From Escherichia sp. E4742 (lineage in GTDB: Bacteria; Pseudomonadota; Gammaproteobacteria; Enterobacterales; Enterobacteriaceae), in NCBI RefSeq assembly GCF_005843885.1, contig NZ_CP040443.1, positions 4,898,001 through 4,962,000 on the forward strand: 64,000 nt of DNA, given 5' to 3'. Positions 7,844 through 16,540 of this stretch are shown piece by piece. A program made the translations under genes and the position numbers. The notes under the pieces are model-generated. The model saw only the letters and a program-made list of their open reading frames with translations, was not told where the DNA came from and searched no databases. Every line of letters begins with the position of its first letter. Position 1 is the stretch's first letter.

Positions 7844-8968
7844 ATGAGCAATCTGAGCCCTGACTTTGTACTACCCGAAAATTTTTGCGCTAACCCGCAA
7901 GAGGCGTGGACCATTCCTGCCCGTTTTTATACCGATCAGAGCGCCTTTGAACACGAAAAAGAGAACGTCTTCGCTAAAAGCTGGATTTGCGTCGCCCACA
8001 GTAGCGAACTGGCGAATGCTAATGATTACGTGACGCGTGAGATCATTGGCGAAAGCATCGTGCTGGTACGCGGTCGTGATAAGGTTTTGCGCGCGTTCTA
8101 TAACGTTTGTCCGCACCGTGGTCATCAGTTGTTGAGCGGTGAAGGAAAAGCAAAAAATGTGATTACCTGCCCGTATCACGCATGGGCATTTAAACTCGAT
8201 GGCAACCTGGCCCATGCGCGTAACTGCGAAAACGTCGCCAATTTCGACAGCGACAAAGCGCAACTGGTCCCGGTGCGTCTGGAAGAGTATGCCGGATTCG
8301 TCTTCATCAACATGGACCCCAACGCCACCAGCGTTGAAGATCAGTTACCCGGTCTGGGAGAGAAAGTACTGGAAGCCTGCCCGGAAGTCCACGACCTGAA
8401 ACTGGCGGCCCGCTTTACCACCCGCACGCCTGCCAACTGGAAGAACATTGTCGATAACTATCTCGAGTGCTATCACTGTGGTCCGGCGCATCCAGGTTTC
8501 TCCGACTCCGTTCAGGTTGATCGTTACTGGCACACCATGCACGGTAACTGGACGCTGCAATACGGTTTCGCCAAACCGTCTGAACAGTCGTTTAAATTTG
8601 AAGAAGGTACGGATGCGGCATTCCACGGTTTCTGGCTGTGGCCGTGCACTATGCTGAACGTCACGCCGATCAAAGGGATGATGACGGTCATTTATGAATT
8701 CCCGGTGGATTCTGAAACTACCTTGCAAAACTACGATATTTACTTCACCAATGAAGAGTTAACCGACGAACAAAAATCGCTGATTGAGTGGTATCGCGAT
8801 GTGTTCCGTCCGGAGGATTTACGTCTGGTTGAAAGCGTACAGAAAGGGCTGAAATCGCGTGGCTATCGTGGTCAGGGGCGCATCATGGCCGACAGTAGTG
8901 GTAGCGGAATTTCCGAACACGGTATCGCCCATTTCCATAATCTGCTGGCGCAGGTGTTTAAGGACTAA
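7844..8968 (+). CDS. yeaW: YeaW, Rieske oxygenase component of carnitine monooxygenase
   Basis: With YeaX this enzyme cleaves the C-N bond of carnitine and related quaternary amines, releasing trimethylamine. The 374 residues contain a Rieske [2Fe-2S] site, Cys89-x-His91 and Cys109-x2-His112 (CPHRGH and CPYHAW). The catalytic domain has His211 and His216 in the YLECYHCGPAH segment as mononuclear iron ligands. The bridging position is Glu208, not the usual aspartate, which is characteristic of the CntA group. The start at 7844 gives the family length; yeaV ends 31 bases upstream. The closely related Acinetobacter CntA is the biochemical reference. Confidence 0.93.
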   Translation: MSNLSPDFVLPENFCANPQEAWTIPARFYTDQSAFEHEKENVFAKSWICVAHSSELANANDYVTREIIGESIVLVRGRDKVLRAFYNVCPHRGHQLLSGEGKAKNVITCPYHAWAFKLDGNLAHARNCENVANFDSDKAQLVPVRLEEYAGFVFINMDPNATSVEDQLPGLGEKVLEACPEVHDLKLAARFTTRTPANWKNIVDNYLECYHCGPAHPGFSDSVQVDRYWHTMHGNWTLQYGFAKPSEQSFKFEEGTDAAFHGFWLWPCTMLNVTPIKGMMTVIYEFPVDSETTLQNYDIYFTNEELTDEQKSLIEWYRDVFRPEDLRLVESVQKGLKSRGYRGQGRIMADSSGSGISEHGIAHFHNLLAQVFKD

Positions 8969-8974
8969 TGACAT

Positions 8975-8998
8975 CGGCGGCGGTATTTTCCGCCGCCG
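8975..8998. other. Perfect intercistronic hairpin between yeaW and yeaX
   Basis: CGGCGGCGG and CCGCCGCCG form a perfect 9-bp GC stem with loop TATTTT. It begins seven bases after the yeaW stop and lies 25 bases before the yeaX start. A short T-rich tract follows (TGATTTTTG). It could stabilise the yeaVW messenger or lower yeaX expression; it is not a clear full terminator. Confidence 0.7.
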
Positions 8999-9023
8999 GG
9001 CTGATTTTTGATGGAGTACAGCA

Positions 9024-9989
9024 ATGTCAGACTATCAAATGTTTGAAGTACAGGTGAGCCAAGTTGAACCGCTTACCGAACAGGTGAAACGCTTCACGCT
9101 GGTGTCAACCGATGGCAAACCGCTGCCTGCGTTTACTGGCGGAAGTCACGTCATTGTGCAGATGTGCGATGTTGATAACCAGTACAGCAATGCGTATTCA
9201 CTGCTGAGTTCGCCGCTCGATACAACTCATTATCAGATTGCCGTTCGACTGGAAGAAAACTCGCGCGGTGGTTCGCGCTTTTTGCATCAGCAGGTGAAAG
9301 CAGGCGATCGATTGACCATTTCGACGCCTAATAATCTGTTTGCGCTAATTCCCTCGGCCAGAAAGCATCTGTTTATCGCGGGCGGTATTGGTATCACCCC
9401 TTTCCTGTCGCACATGGCAGAGTTGCAACACAGCGACGTCGACTGGCAGCTACATTACTGCTCGCGAAATCCAGAAAGCTGCGCATTTCGTGATGAGCTA
9501 GTCCAACATCCGCAGGCTGAGAAAATCCATTTTCATCACTCATCGACCGGAACGCGACTTGAATTAGCGCGATTATTGGCGGATATCGAACCTGGCACAC
9601 ACGTTTATACCTGTGGCCCCGAGGCGCTAAATGAAGCGGTAAGAAGTGAAGCTGCACGTCTGGACATCGCCGCCGATACGCTGCACTTTGAGCAGTTTGC
9701 TATTGAAGACAAAACCGGCGATGCGTTTACACTGGTGCTCGCCCGTTCCGGTAAAGAGTTTGTGGTGCCGGAAGAGATGACTATTTTGCAGGTTATTGAA
9801 AATAATAAAGCAGCGAAAGTGGAATGTTTATGTCGTGAAGGGGTATGCGGGACCTGCGAAACGGCGATTCTGGAAGGTGAAGCTGACCATCGGGACCAGT
9901 ATTTTAGCGATGAAGAACGCGCCAGCCAGCAAAGTATGTTGATCTGTTGTTCACGCGCGAAGAGTAAACGCCTGGTGTTGGATTTGTAG
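9024..9989 (+). CDS. yeaX: YeaX, reductase component of carnitine monooxygenase
   Basis: YeaX passes electrons from NAD(P)H through FMN and a plant-type [2Fe-2S] centre to YeaW. In the 321 residues the flavin domain comes first (NAYSLLSSP), then a nucleotide-binding domain with HLFIAGGIGITPFLSHM and YTCGPEAL. The C-terminal ferredoxin domain has its four cysteines in CLCREGVCGTC and LICCSRA. This is the phthalate dioxygenase reductase architecture, intact throughout. It is the last gene of the yeaVWX group. Confidence 0.93.
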   Translation: MSDYQMFEVQVSQVEPLTEQVKRFTLVSTDGKPLPAFTGGSHVIVQMCDVDNQYSNAYSLLSSPLDTTHYQIAVRLEENSRGGSRFLHQQVKAGDRLTISTPNNLFALIPSARKHLFIAGGIGITPFLSHMAELQHSDVDWQLHYCSRNPESCAFRDELVQHPQAEKIHFHHSSTGTRLELARLLADIEPGTHVYTCGPEALNEAVRSEAARLDIAADTLHFEQFAIEDKTGDAFTLVLARSGKEFVVPEEMTILQVIENNKAAKVECLCREGVCGTCETAILEGEADHRDQYFSDEERASQQSMLICCSRAKSKRLVLDL

Positions 9990-9998
9990 TTTGTCTGA

Positions 9999-10021
9999 AG
10001 CCGGACGCACCCTGTCCGGCT
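9999..10021. terminator. Hairpin between convergent yeaX and rnd
   Basis: AGCCGGAC pairs with GTCCGGCT around a seven-base loop. It lies between the yeaX stop and the rnd stop. T-runs are short on both sides, so it is a weak terminator or an RNA-end stabiliser for both transcripts. Confidence 0.5.
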
Positions 10022-10031
10022 CAGGAAGGTT

Positions 10032-11159
10032 TTACTGCGGATATTTCTGCAATAAATTGTGCAATGCTTCTGCCATCAGCTCACCGCGCCAGCCGGAAAT
10101 CAGCTCGGGCAAATTGTTCTGCGGCTTCAGTTTCCAGTGCCAGTTCAGCAGTTGGTTGATTTGCCGACGCGATGCCAGCAATTCGGCGCTGATCTTGTGC
10201 GTTTCGCTCACGTCAGTAATCAGCGACTTAATCGCTTTAAACGCCTTGCGATAACCGGGCATGTCCATCAGGTTTGACATTGGCTGCGGTAACGCCTCTT
10301 CCGGTATTGCCTGCGCTTTCTCCACCAGCGCAAGCAGCGTTTTTCCGTGGAAGCGGATTTCGCTACCGGATAAACCCAGACTGTCCAGCTCGCCCAGACT
10401 CCCCGGCATATAACGCGCAACCGACCACAAATGCTCTTCACGCACGACAAAGTTCACCGCCAGATCGCGCTCCCGCGCCTTGCGCAGGCGCCAGTCGGCT
10501 AACAGTTGCAGACAGGCCAGTTGGCGTGTACGTAATTGCCAGGCATTGGTGATATCACGCCATGCATCTTCCGGCGCAACGACTTCCTGACGACGCATTT
10601 GCATCAGGCGGCATTCATCCAGCGCCGCAGGTAACCAGCCAGAGGCTTCCGTTTCTACCATTAGCTTTGCGGTGATCGGTAACAAATACCAGACGTCCGC
10701 TGCCGCGTATTCGCATTGACGTTCGGTTAGCGGTCTTGCCAACCAGTCGGTGCGCGATTCGCTCTTGTCGAGCGTAACGCCGGTGTACTCTTCCACCATG
10801 GAAGCAAATCCCCACGACATCGGGCGTCCGCAGAAAGCAGCGAGGATTTGCGTGTCAATCAGGGGTTGGGGTAACTCGCCAAAGACATTGAGGAACACTT
10901 CCAGATCCTCACTGCCCGCATGGAGAAACTTGGTGATGGACGGATCGCGCAGGATCGCTTTCAGCGGTGACCAGTCGGTGATCCCGAGTGGATCGATTAG
11001 CGCCAGATGCTCGCCATCAAAAAGTTGAATCAGCCCCAGTTGCGGGTAATAGGTGCGCGTACGAACAAATTCAGTATCCAGGGCTATTGCCGGAAAGGCA
11101 CGGACGGCTTCACACAAAGAAGCCAGCGCATCGTCCGTGGTAATCATTTGGTAATTCAA
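10032..11159 (-). CDS. rnd: RNase D, 3'-5' exoribonuclease for tRNA maturation
   Basis: RNase D trims 3' ends of tRNA precursors and some other small RNAs. The 375 residues have the DEDDy catalytic set: LDTEFVRT near the N-terminus, FLHAGSEDLEVF and YAAADVWYLL, followed by HRDC domains. Translation starts at a TTG codon (11159), since the frame reads MNYQMITTDD as in K-12. An A8 run on the plus strand at 11184-11191, which is U8 in the messenger, lies upstream. In K-12 this U-rich stretch is reported to be needed for rnd translation. fadD is upstream on the same strand. Confidence 0.95.
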   Translation of the reverse strand: MNYQMITTDDALASLCEAVRAFPAIALDTEFVRTRTYYPQLGLIQLFDGEHLALIDPLGITDWSPLKAILRDPSITKFLHAGSEDLEVFLNVFGELPQPLIDTQILAAFCGRPMSWGFASMVEEYTGVTLDKSESRTDWLARPLTERQCEYAAADVWYLLPITAKLMVETEASGWLPAALDECRLMQMRRQEVVAPEDAWRDITNAWQLRTRQLACLQLLADWRLRKARERDLAVNFVVREEHLWSVARYMPGSLGELDSLGLSGSEIRFHGKTLLALVEKAQAIPEEALPQPMSNLMDMPGYRKAFKAIKSLITDVSETHKISAELLASRRQINQLLNWHWKLKPQNNLPELISGWRGELMAEALHNLLQKYPQ

Positions 11160-11183
11160 ATTGTATTCTCTTTAGTGGGCGTC

Positions 11184-11210
11184 AAAAAAAACGCCGGATT
11201 AACCGGCGTC
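11184..11210 (-). terminator. fadD terminator overlapping the rnd U-rich leader
   Basis: On the minus strand GACGCCGG and CCGGCGTT form a stem followed by eight T residues. It is positioned 26 bases after the fadD stop and 25 bases before the rnd start codon. The same U8 tract is the element reported to be required for translation of K-12 rnd. From memory, a small RNA called SroD was also reported at this junction in K-12. Confidence 0.8.
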
Positions 11211-11235
11211 TGACGACTGACGACTGACTTAACGC

Positions 11236-12921
11236 TCAGGCTTTATTGTCCACTTTGCCGCGCGCTTCGTCACGTAATTCTCGTCGCAAAATTTTTCCGA
11301 CGTTAGATTTCGGTAACTCATCACGAAACTCCACCAGCTTCGGTACTTTGTAGCCCGTGAGCTGACGGCGACAAAAGGTCACCAGTGACTCTTCGGTAAG
11401 CGATGGATCTTTTTTCACTACGAAGATTTTCACCGCTTCACCACTGGAGCCGGAAGGTACGCCAACAGCCGCGACTTCCTGTACGCCAGGGTGCTGCATG
11501 ACGACATCTTCAATCTCGTTAGGATAAACGTTAAAACCGGAAACCAGAATCATGTCTTTTTTGCGGTCGACAATACGCAGGAATCCTTCTTCATCCATCA
11601 CCGCGATGTCGCCAGTGTGTAACCAGCCATTTTTGATGATCTCATCGGTAGCATCCGGACGTTGCCAGTACCCCAGCATCACCTGCGGCCCTTTGACACA
11701 AAGCTCCCCCGGTTGACCCGGTGGCACTTCGTTATCGTCGTCATCCACCAGTTTGGCTTCCGTCGATGGCACCGGCAAACCAATGCTACCGCTGTGATAA
11801 TCAATATCATACGGGTTAACGCTCACCAGTGGCGCACACTCGGTTAAGCCATAACCTTCCAGCAGATATTGTCCGGTCAGTTTCACCCAACGTTCTGCCA
11901 CCACTTGCTGAACGGGCATTCCGCCGCCTGCGGACAGATGCAAACTGGAGAAATCCAGCTGCTGGAACTCTTTATTGTTCAGCAACGCATTGAACAAGGT
12001 GTTTACGCCGGTGATAGCGGTAAACGGATATTTCGCCAGCTCTTTCACCAGCCCCGGAATATCACGTGGGTTAGTAATAAGCAGGTTCTGCCCGCCGAGT
12101 TCAATAAACAGCAGGCAGTTAATGGTTAGTGCAAAAATGTGATACAGCGGCAGCGCCGTCACCACTAGCTCTTTACCCGGATGCAGCAGCGGCCCATAGG
12201 TGGCGTTAACCTGTTCCAGATTCGCCAGCATATTGCGGTGAGTGAGCATAGCGCCTTTCGCCACACCAGTGGTGCCGCCAGTGTATTGCAGGAAGGCTAA
12301 ATCTTCCGGCACCAGTTCAGGTTTGACGTACTGCATCCGGTAGCCATTATGCAGGGCGCTGCGAAATGAAATGGCATCTGGCAGATGGTATTTCGGCACC
12401 AGACGTTTGATGTATTTAACAACGAAGTTGACTACCGTGCCTTTTGCCGTGGAAAGCTGATCGCCCATACGGGTCAGGATAACGTGCTGAACTGCAGTTT
12501 TATCGACCACCTTTTCCAGGGTGTGAGCAAAGTTGGACACAATGACAATCGCCGATGCGCCGCTGTCATTGAGCTGATGCTCAAGCTCGCGCGGGGTATA
12601 CAACGGGTTGACGTTTACGACAATCATCCCGGCGCGCAAAATGCCGAACAGCGCCACTGGATATTGCAATAAGTTAGGCATCATCAGCGCAACGCGATCG
12701 CCCTTTTTAAGCCCCAGCCCTTGTTGCAAATAAGCGGCAAACGCGCGACTGCGTTCTTCCAGCTTGCGGAAGGTCATTACCTCCCCCATATTCATAAACG
12801 CGGGCTGATCGGCGTAGCGCGTGACCGACTGCTCAAACATATCTACCAGAGATTGATAACGGTCAGGGTTGATCTCCGTCGGAACGTCCGCGGGATAACG
12901 GTTAAGCCAAACCTTCTTCAA
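11236..12921 (-). CDS. fadD: FadD, long-chain acyl-CoA synthetase
   Basis: FadD activates fatty acids with ATP and CoA during uptake at the inner membrane. The 561-residue product carries the AMP-binding motif YTGGTTGVAKGAMLTH, EGYGLTECAP and the acyl-CoA synthetase signature NGWLHTGDIAVMDEEGFLRI with DRKKDMI. The start is TTG at 12921, preceded by AGAGGTGA, and gives the K-12 length and N-terminus (KKVWLNRYPAD). A longer frame from an upstream ATG lacks a ribosome site. A FadR-type operator lies upstream at 12994-13010. Confidence 0.95.
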   Translation of the reverse strand: MKKVWLNRYPADVPTEINPDRYQSLVDMFEQSVTRYADQPAFMNMGEVMTFRKLEERSRAFAAYLQQGLGLKKGDRVALMMPNLLQYPVALFGILRAGMIVVNVNPLYTPRELEHQLNDSGASAIVIVSNFAHTLEKVVDKTAVQHVILTRMGDQLSTAKGTVVNFVVKYIKRLVPKYHLPDAISFRSALHNGYRMQYVKPELVPEDLAFLQYTGGTTGVAKGAMLTHRNMLANLEQVNATYGPLLHPGKELVVTALPLYHIFALTINCLLFIELGGQNLLITNPRDIPGLVKELAKYPFTAITGVNTLFNALLNNKEFQQLDFSSLHLSAGGGMPVQQVVAERWVKLTGQYLLEGYGLTECAPLVSVNPYDIDYHSGSIGLPVPSTEAKLVDDDDNEVPPGQPGELCVKGPQVMLGYWQRPDATDEIIKNGWLHTGDIAVMDEEGFLRIVDRKKDMILVSGFNVYPNEIEDVVMQHPGVQEVAAVGVPSGSSGEAVKIFVVKKDPSLTEESLVTFCRRQLTGYKVPKLVEFRDELPKSNVGKILRRELRDEARGKVDNKA

Positions 12922-12993
12922 TTCTTCACCTCTAAAATGCGTGTTCGTCGTCATCGCAACCCCAAGTGATAAACATGCTGTTAACATAATATT

Positions 12994-13010
12994 AACTCAT
13001 CTTACCAGCT
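12994..13010. promoter_or_regulatory. FadR operator upstream of fadD
   Basis: Read on the minus strand this is AGCTGGTAAGATGAGTT, close to the FadR consensus AACTGGTCNGACCAGTT and in the expected place for the fadD operator. FadR represses fadD and is released by long-chain acyl-CoA. By motif and position. Confidence 0.75.
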
Positions 13011-13080
13011 TGATAATTACCCAACGAAAAGGTTGCGAAGCGCGTCACTATTTATTTTTATCTTTACTGTAAGAATGCAG

Positions 13081-13103
13081 AAACAGCGGACCAGCCGCTG
13101 TTT
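13081..13103 (-). terminator. Terminator hairpin after yeaY
   Basis: AAACAGCGG and CCGCTGTTT pair around ACCAG. The hairpin lies 22 bases past the yeaY stop, with a short T-rich tail on the minus strand. Confidence 0.6.
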
Positions 13104-13125
13104 CTTTTTCTTTAAAAACAAGCAA

Positions 13126-13707
13126 TTATTCAGTTACAACTGTTTGTACTCTCGCGGGACCAGGATTATACCAGCCCCATCCGCCGTAGCCATAGGGCCA
13201 GCCTCGCCCACCATAAAACCAGGGATCAATCGGCTGTGGCGGCATAATCACCTGCTGGGTTAAATGCCAACGTTTGTAACCCGTTGCCTGCATTACCATA
13301 AATTTATATGGCGTGTTGCCGATTTTACCGTCAACCGTACCGGTGATTGGCCCGACAACTGTCACCAGCTGGCCTCGGAAATCGACCGGATCAAGAAAAC
13401 CATTCACATCGGCATAAATGCGCCCACGCGACGGTTCTCCCAGCGTCGGCCTTGCTCCGCTGTCGAGTGGTACAGTGGCAATTTCCAGGCGGGTTTTCCC
13501 TTGCTGGTTTTGCACCGCAACCACTTTACCGCCAAATCGCGCTTCCTGACCAACGTACAGCTGCGGCGCATTCATCACCCGAACTAAATCTTGTTGCGGC
13601 GTTGGGCTACTGCCTTTAATGGCGTCCGGCACAGTGACACAACCGCTCAGTATTAGCGCAAACGTACCTGCCAGTATGCCTTTGATAACATTGTTTTGAA
13701 CCGCCAT
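13126..13707 (-). CDS. yeaY: YeaY, Slp-family outer membrane lipoprotein
   Basis: The 193-residue protein has a signal peptide ending in the lipobox LILSGC (cysteine 22), so it is lipidated and exported. The mature region resembles Slp, the starvation lipoprotein, with VGQEARFGGKVVAVQNQQGKT and RGQLVTVVGPITG. The C-terminus is rich in tryptophan, tyrosine, glycine and proline (WFYGGRGWPYGYGGWGW). K-12 yeaY belongs to the sigma-E envelope stress regulon. Function unknown. It follows tsaB by 38 bases on the same strand, preceded by AAGGAG. Confidence 0.9.
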   Translation of the reverse strand: MAVQNNVIKGILAGTFALILSGCVTVPDAIKGSSPTPQQDLVRVMNAPQLYVGQEARFGGKVVAVQNQQGKTRLEIATVPLDSGARPTLGEPSRGRIYADVNGFLDPVDFRGQLVTVVGPITGTVDGKIGNTPYKFMVMQATGYKRWHLTQQVIMPPQPIDPWFYGGRGWPYGYGGWGWYNPGPARVQTVVTE

Positions 13708-13745
13708 GATGCGACTCCTTTTTTCTCAGGGCATACTCTTAAGAT

Positions 13746-14441
13746 TCATTCTTTGCCCGGAAGTTTCTTCCACGCGACGTTGTTACGCAAATAAACCGGC
13801 TCGGCATGTTCCACCGCCACCGTTTTACCCTCGGCAAACATCTGACAAGCAATGGGCAGCATATCTTCTGCAGCGGGCAGTAACACTTCGCCATCGCGCA
13901 AAACCAGCCCGCTTTCTTTACCGAGATCCGGCCAGGCTTGCCAGCCTGTACCCACGGTCGCCCATTCACCGGAAAGCTGTTGCATCCGTTCATGAACGCG
14001 TTCTGGTTTGAGTACGGCTTCGGTTTCTTCACCGTGCCAGACACCGTTTTCATCACGCTGATATTCGGCCCAGTAAACTTCGCCCATTCGCGCGTCAATG
14101 GCTGCCAGTACGCGAGTTGCGCCGTTTTTGCGCCACGCCCCTTGCGCCATTGTCATTAGCGTGGAGACGCCAATCATCGGGAGCTCCGCACCAAGTGCCA
14201 GTCCTTGCGCGATGCCAATACCGATGCGCACGCCGGTGAAACTACCGGGGCCGCGCCCGTAAGCCAGAGCGTTAATGTCAGTCAGGGAGGTTCCGCTGGC
14301 GGTCAGGATATCCTGCACCATCGGTAAGATTCGTTGAGTATGTTCACGAGGGCAAAGCTCGAAATGAGCATTGACAGTACCGTCGTTCCACAGGGCGACA
14401 GAGCAGGCCTCTGTCGCGGTATCGATAGCCAGAATTCGCAT
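13746..14441 (-). CDS. tsaB: TsaB, tRNA threonylcarbamoyladenosine biosynthesis subunit
   Basis: TsaB partners TsaD and TsaE in transferring the threonylcarbamoyl group to A37 of ANN-decoding tRNAs. The 231 residues begin MRILAIDTATEACSVAL, the ASKHA nucleotide-fold start. GRGPGSFTGVRIGIGIAQGLAL is the conserved TsaB/TsaD signature. It lacks the metal-binding histidine motif of TsaD, as expected for this non-catalytic paralogue. It is essential in E. coli. It lies between yoaA and yeaY on the same strand and is intact. Formerly yeaZ. Confidence 0.95.
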   Translation of the reverse strand: MRILAIDTATEACSVALWNDGTVNAHFELCPREHTQRILPMVQDILTASGTSLTDINALAYGRGPGSFTGVRIGIGIAQGLALGAELPMIGVSTLMTMAQGAWRKNGATRVLAAIDARMGEVYWAEYQRDENGVWHGEETEAVLKPERVHERMQQLSGEWATVGTGWQAWPDLGKESGLVLRDGEVLLPAAEDMLPIACQMFAEGKTVAVEHAEPVYLRNNVAWKKLPGKE

Positions 14442-14498
14442 GGGTCTTCGTGCTTAGATCAATAAAAAGGCGCGCATCATACCATACTCCATCACAAA

Positions 14499-16409
14499 TT
14501 ACCTGGAGGATGGTATCGCAAGGAAACGAACCGCTCGGGCAATATCACGGGTACGCGGCGCGGGCGGCAGGCTGGCAAGGAAAGTGGCGCCATAAGGGCG
14601 CATCACCAGCCGATTGTCGCAAATCACCAGCACGCCGCGATCGTCTGCGTCGCGAATCAGTCGCCCTACTCCCTGTTTGAGAGTAATGACGGCATCTGGT
14701 AGTTGCACTTCATCGAACGGGTCGCCACCGCGCAAACGGCAATCTTCCATGCGCGCTTTTAACAGCGGGTCATCCGGCGAGGTAAACGGCAACTTGTCGA
14801 TAATCACCAATGACAATGTATCGCCACGCACGTCCACCCCTTCCCAGAAACTACTGGTTGCCACAAGAAGCGCGTTACCGGCACTGACAAATTGCTGCAA
14901 CAGTTGCCCTTTGCTGGTTTCCCCCTGCAACAATACGGGAAGCGTCATGGTAGCGCGGAACTGCTCAGCCAGATCGCGCATCATGGCGTGCGAGGTACAA
15001 AGCATAAAGCAACGACCGTTGTTAGCTTCGATGATCGGTCGCAGCATTGCCGCTAACTGGCGAGCAGAACCTGGCTGGTTGGTTTGCGGCAGATTGCGCG
15101 GCACACAGAGTAACGCCTGGCGGCTGTAATCAAAGGGGCTGGGCAACAGCAACGATTCAGCCTGTTCGATACCAAGCCGCGAAGTGAAATGATGCAGATC
15201 GTCATTCACCGACAGCGTTGCCGAGGTAAAGATCCAGCTTCCGGGCTTTTGCTCCATTAACTCTTTGAATTTATCCGCCACGCTTAACGGCGTCAGCGCC
15301 AGGGTAAAATGGCGTGATGTACATTCGTACCAGTAGCTATAGCCCGGCTGATTGATCTCTTTTAGCCGTTTCAGTCGTGTGCGATATAACGTGGCGCGTT
15401 CAAATGCCGCATCCAGCAAGGCGGAGCGTCCCAGCGACAGTTTCGCCACGTCATAACAAAGTTCAAGGGTGTCATCGAGCAGTAAAAACGCTCGCTGAAT
15501 TTGCGGATTGGCTAACAGTTCGCGCAGGTTGCCACGATAGCCCGGCTCGCCGAGTTGCAGGCGAAAATCCTGCGCGCTCTGGGCAAGACGGTCAGCGCAC
15601 TTTTGTAACTGTTGGGTATCTTTTAATTCGGTGCGGTAGGCAATGGTAATATCTTTCGCTAAATCAAGTAATTGTCGACTGGAAAGCGACTGACCGAAGT
15701 ACTGGCTGGCAATATCCGGCAATTGGTGGGCTTCGTCGAAGATCATGACGTCTGCTTCCGGGATCAGTTCGCCAAATCCGCTCTCTTTCACCACCATATC
15801 TGCCAGAAACAGATGATGGTTTACCACCACCACATCGGCGTCCATCGCTTTTTTGCGCGCTTTGACCACAAAGCAATCTTTATACATCGGGCAGTCGCTG
15901 CCGAGACAATTATCGTTGGTGCTGGTGACCAACGGCCACGCCTGCGAATCTTCCGCCACGCTAACGCAGGTGCTGATATCGCCATCTACCGTCTGATTTG
16001 ACCAGGAACGCAGCAGGATCACATCGCTTAAGGTTTGTACTGGCAAATCTCCACCCGCCAGCGCCTGCTGTTCAAGTCGTTCGAGGCAGAGGTAGTTTGA
16101 GCGCCCTTTCAGCAACGCCATGTTGCCCGTGTATTTCAACGCCTTTGCCACCGTCGGCAAATCGCGGCTGTAGAGCTGATCCTGCAACGCTTTTGAGCCC
16201 GTCGAGATAATGACTTTCTTTTTCGCCCGCAGCGCAGGGGCAAGGTAAGCATAGGTTTTGCCTGTACCGGTTCCCGCTTCCACCACCAGCGGCTGGCTTT
16301 TTTCTATCGCCTGGGTCACAGCGACTGCCATCTGTCGCTGTGGTTCACGCGGCTTAAAACCAGGTATCGCTTTCGCCAGTTGACCGTCTGGTGCAAAATC
16401 GTCCGTCAC
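14499..16409 (-). CDS. yoaA: YoaA, XPD/DinG-like DNA helicase
   Basis: This 636-residue superfamily 2 helicase has Walker A EAGTGTGKTYAYL, a DEAH box (FDEAHQLPDI) and a C-terminal motif VI around GVGRLIRDADDRG. Four cysteines, in YLCLERL, CLGSDCPMYKDC, can ligate a [4Fe-4S] cluster as in XPD and DinG. In E. coli YoaA works with the polymerase III subunit HolC (chi) and promotes tolerance of replication blocks such as those caused by AZT. It is transcribed upstream of tsaB and divergently from yoaB. Confidence 0.93.
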   Translation of the reverse strand: MTDDFAPDGQLAKAIPGFKPREPQRQMAVAVTQAIEKSQPLVVEAGTGTGKTYAYLAPALRAKKKVIISTGSKALQDQLYSRDLPTVAKALKYTGNMALLKGRSNYLCLERLEQQALAGGDLPVQTLSDVILLRSWSNQTVDGDISTCVSVAEDSQAWPLVTSTNDNCLGSDCPMYKDCFVVKARKKAMDADVVVVNHHLFLADMVVKESGFGELIPEADVMIFDEAHQLPDIASQYFGQSLSSRQLLDLAKDITIAYRTELKDTQQLQKCADRLAQSAQDFRLQLGEPGYRGNLRELLANPQIQRAFLLLDDTLELCYDVAKLSLGRSALLDAAFERATLYRTRLKRLKEINQPGYSYWYECTSRHFTLALTPLSVADKFKELMEQKPGSWIFTSATLSVNDDLHHFTSRLGIEQAESLLLPSPFDYSRQALLCVPRNLPQTNQPGSARQLAAMLRPIIEANNGRCFMLCTSHAMMRDLAEQFRATMTLPVLLQGETSKGQLLQQFVSAGNALLVATSSFWEGVDVRGDTLSLVIIDKLPFTSPDDPLLKARMEDCRLRGGDPFDEVQLPDAVITLKQGVGRLIRDADDRGVLVICDNRLVMRPYGATFLASLPPAPRTRDIARAVRFLAIPSSR

Positions 16410-16540
16410 ACTACCCCCTGTTGATTTGAACAGGGATTATGTCAGGCCAGGCTGGTTTTCGCCAGTTGAAGTGGTGACGGCAGCCTCACATTGTGGCAGT
16501 CTTTGCAGCACAAAAATGGAAAGTTAATGAGGACATAATG

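Noticed and set aside
9999..10021. Considered as a REP element after yeaX
   Set aside because: The GCCGGAC...GTCCGGC stem is REP-like, but it lacks the full REP length and the internal bulge, so it is reported as a simple hairpin.
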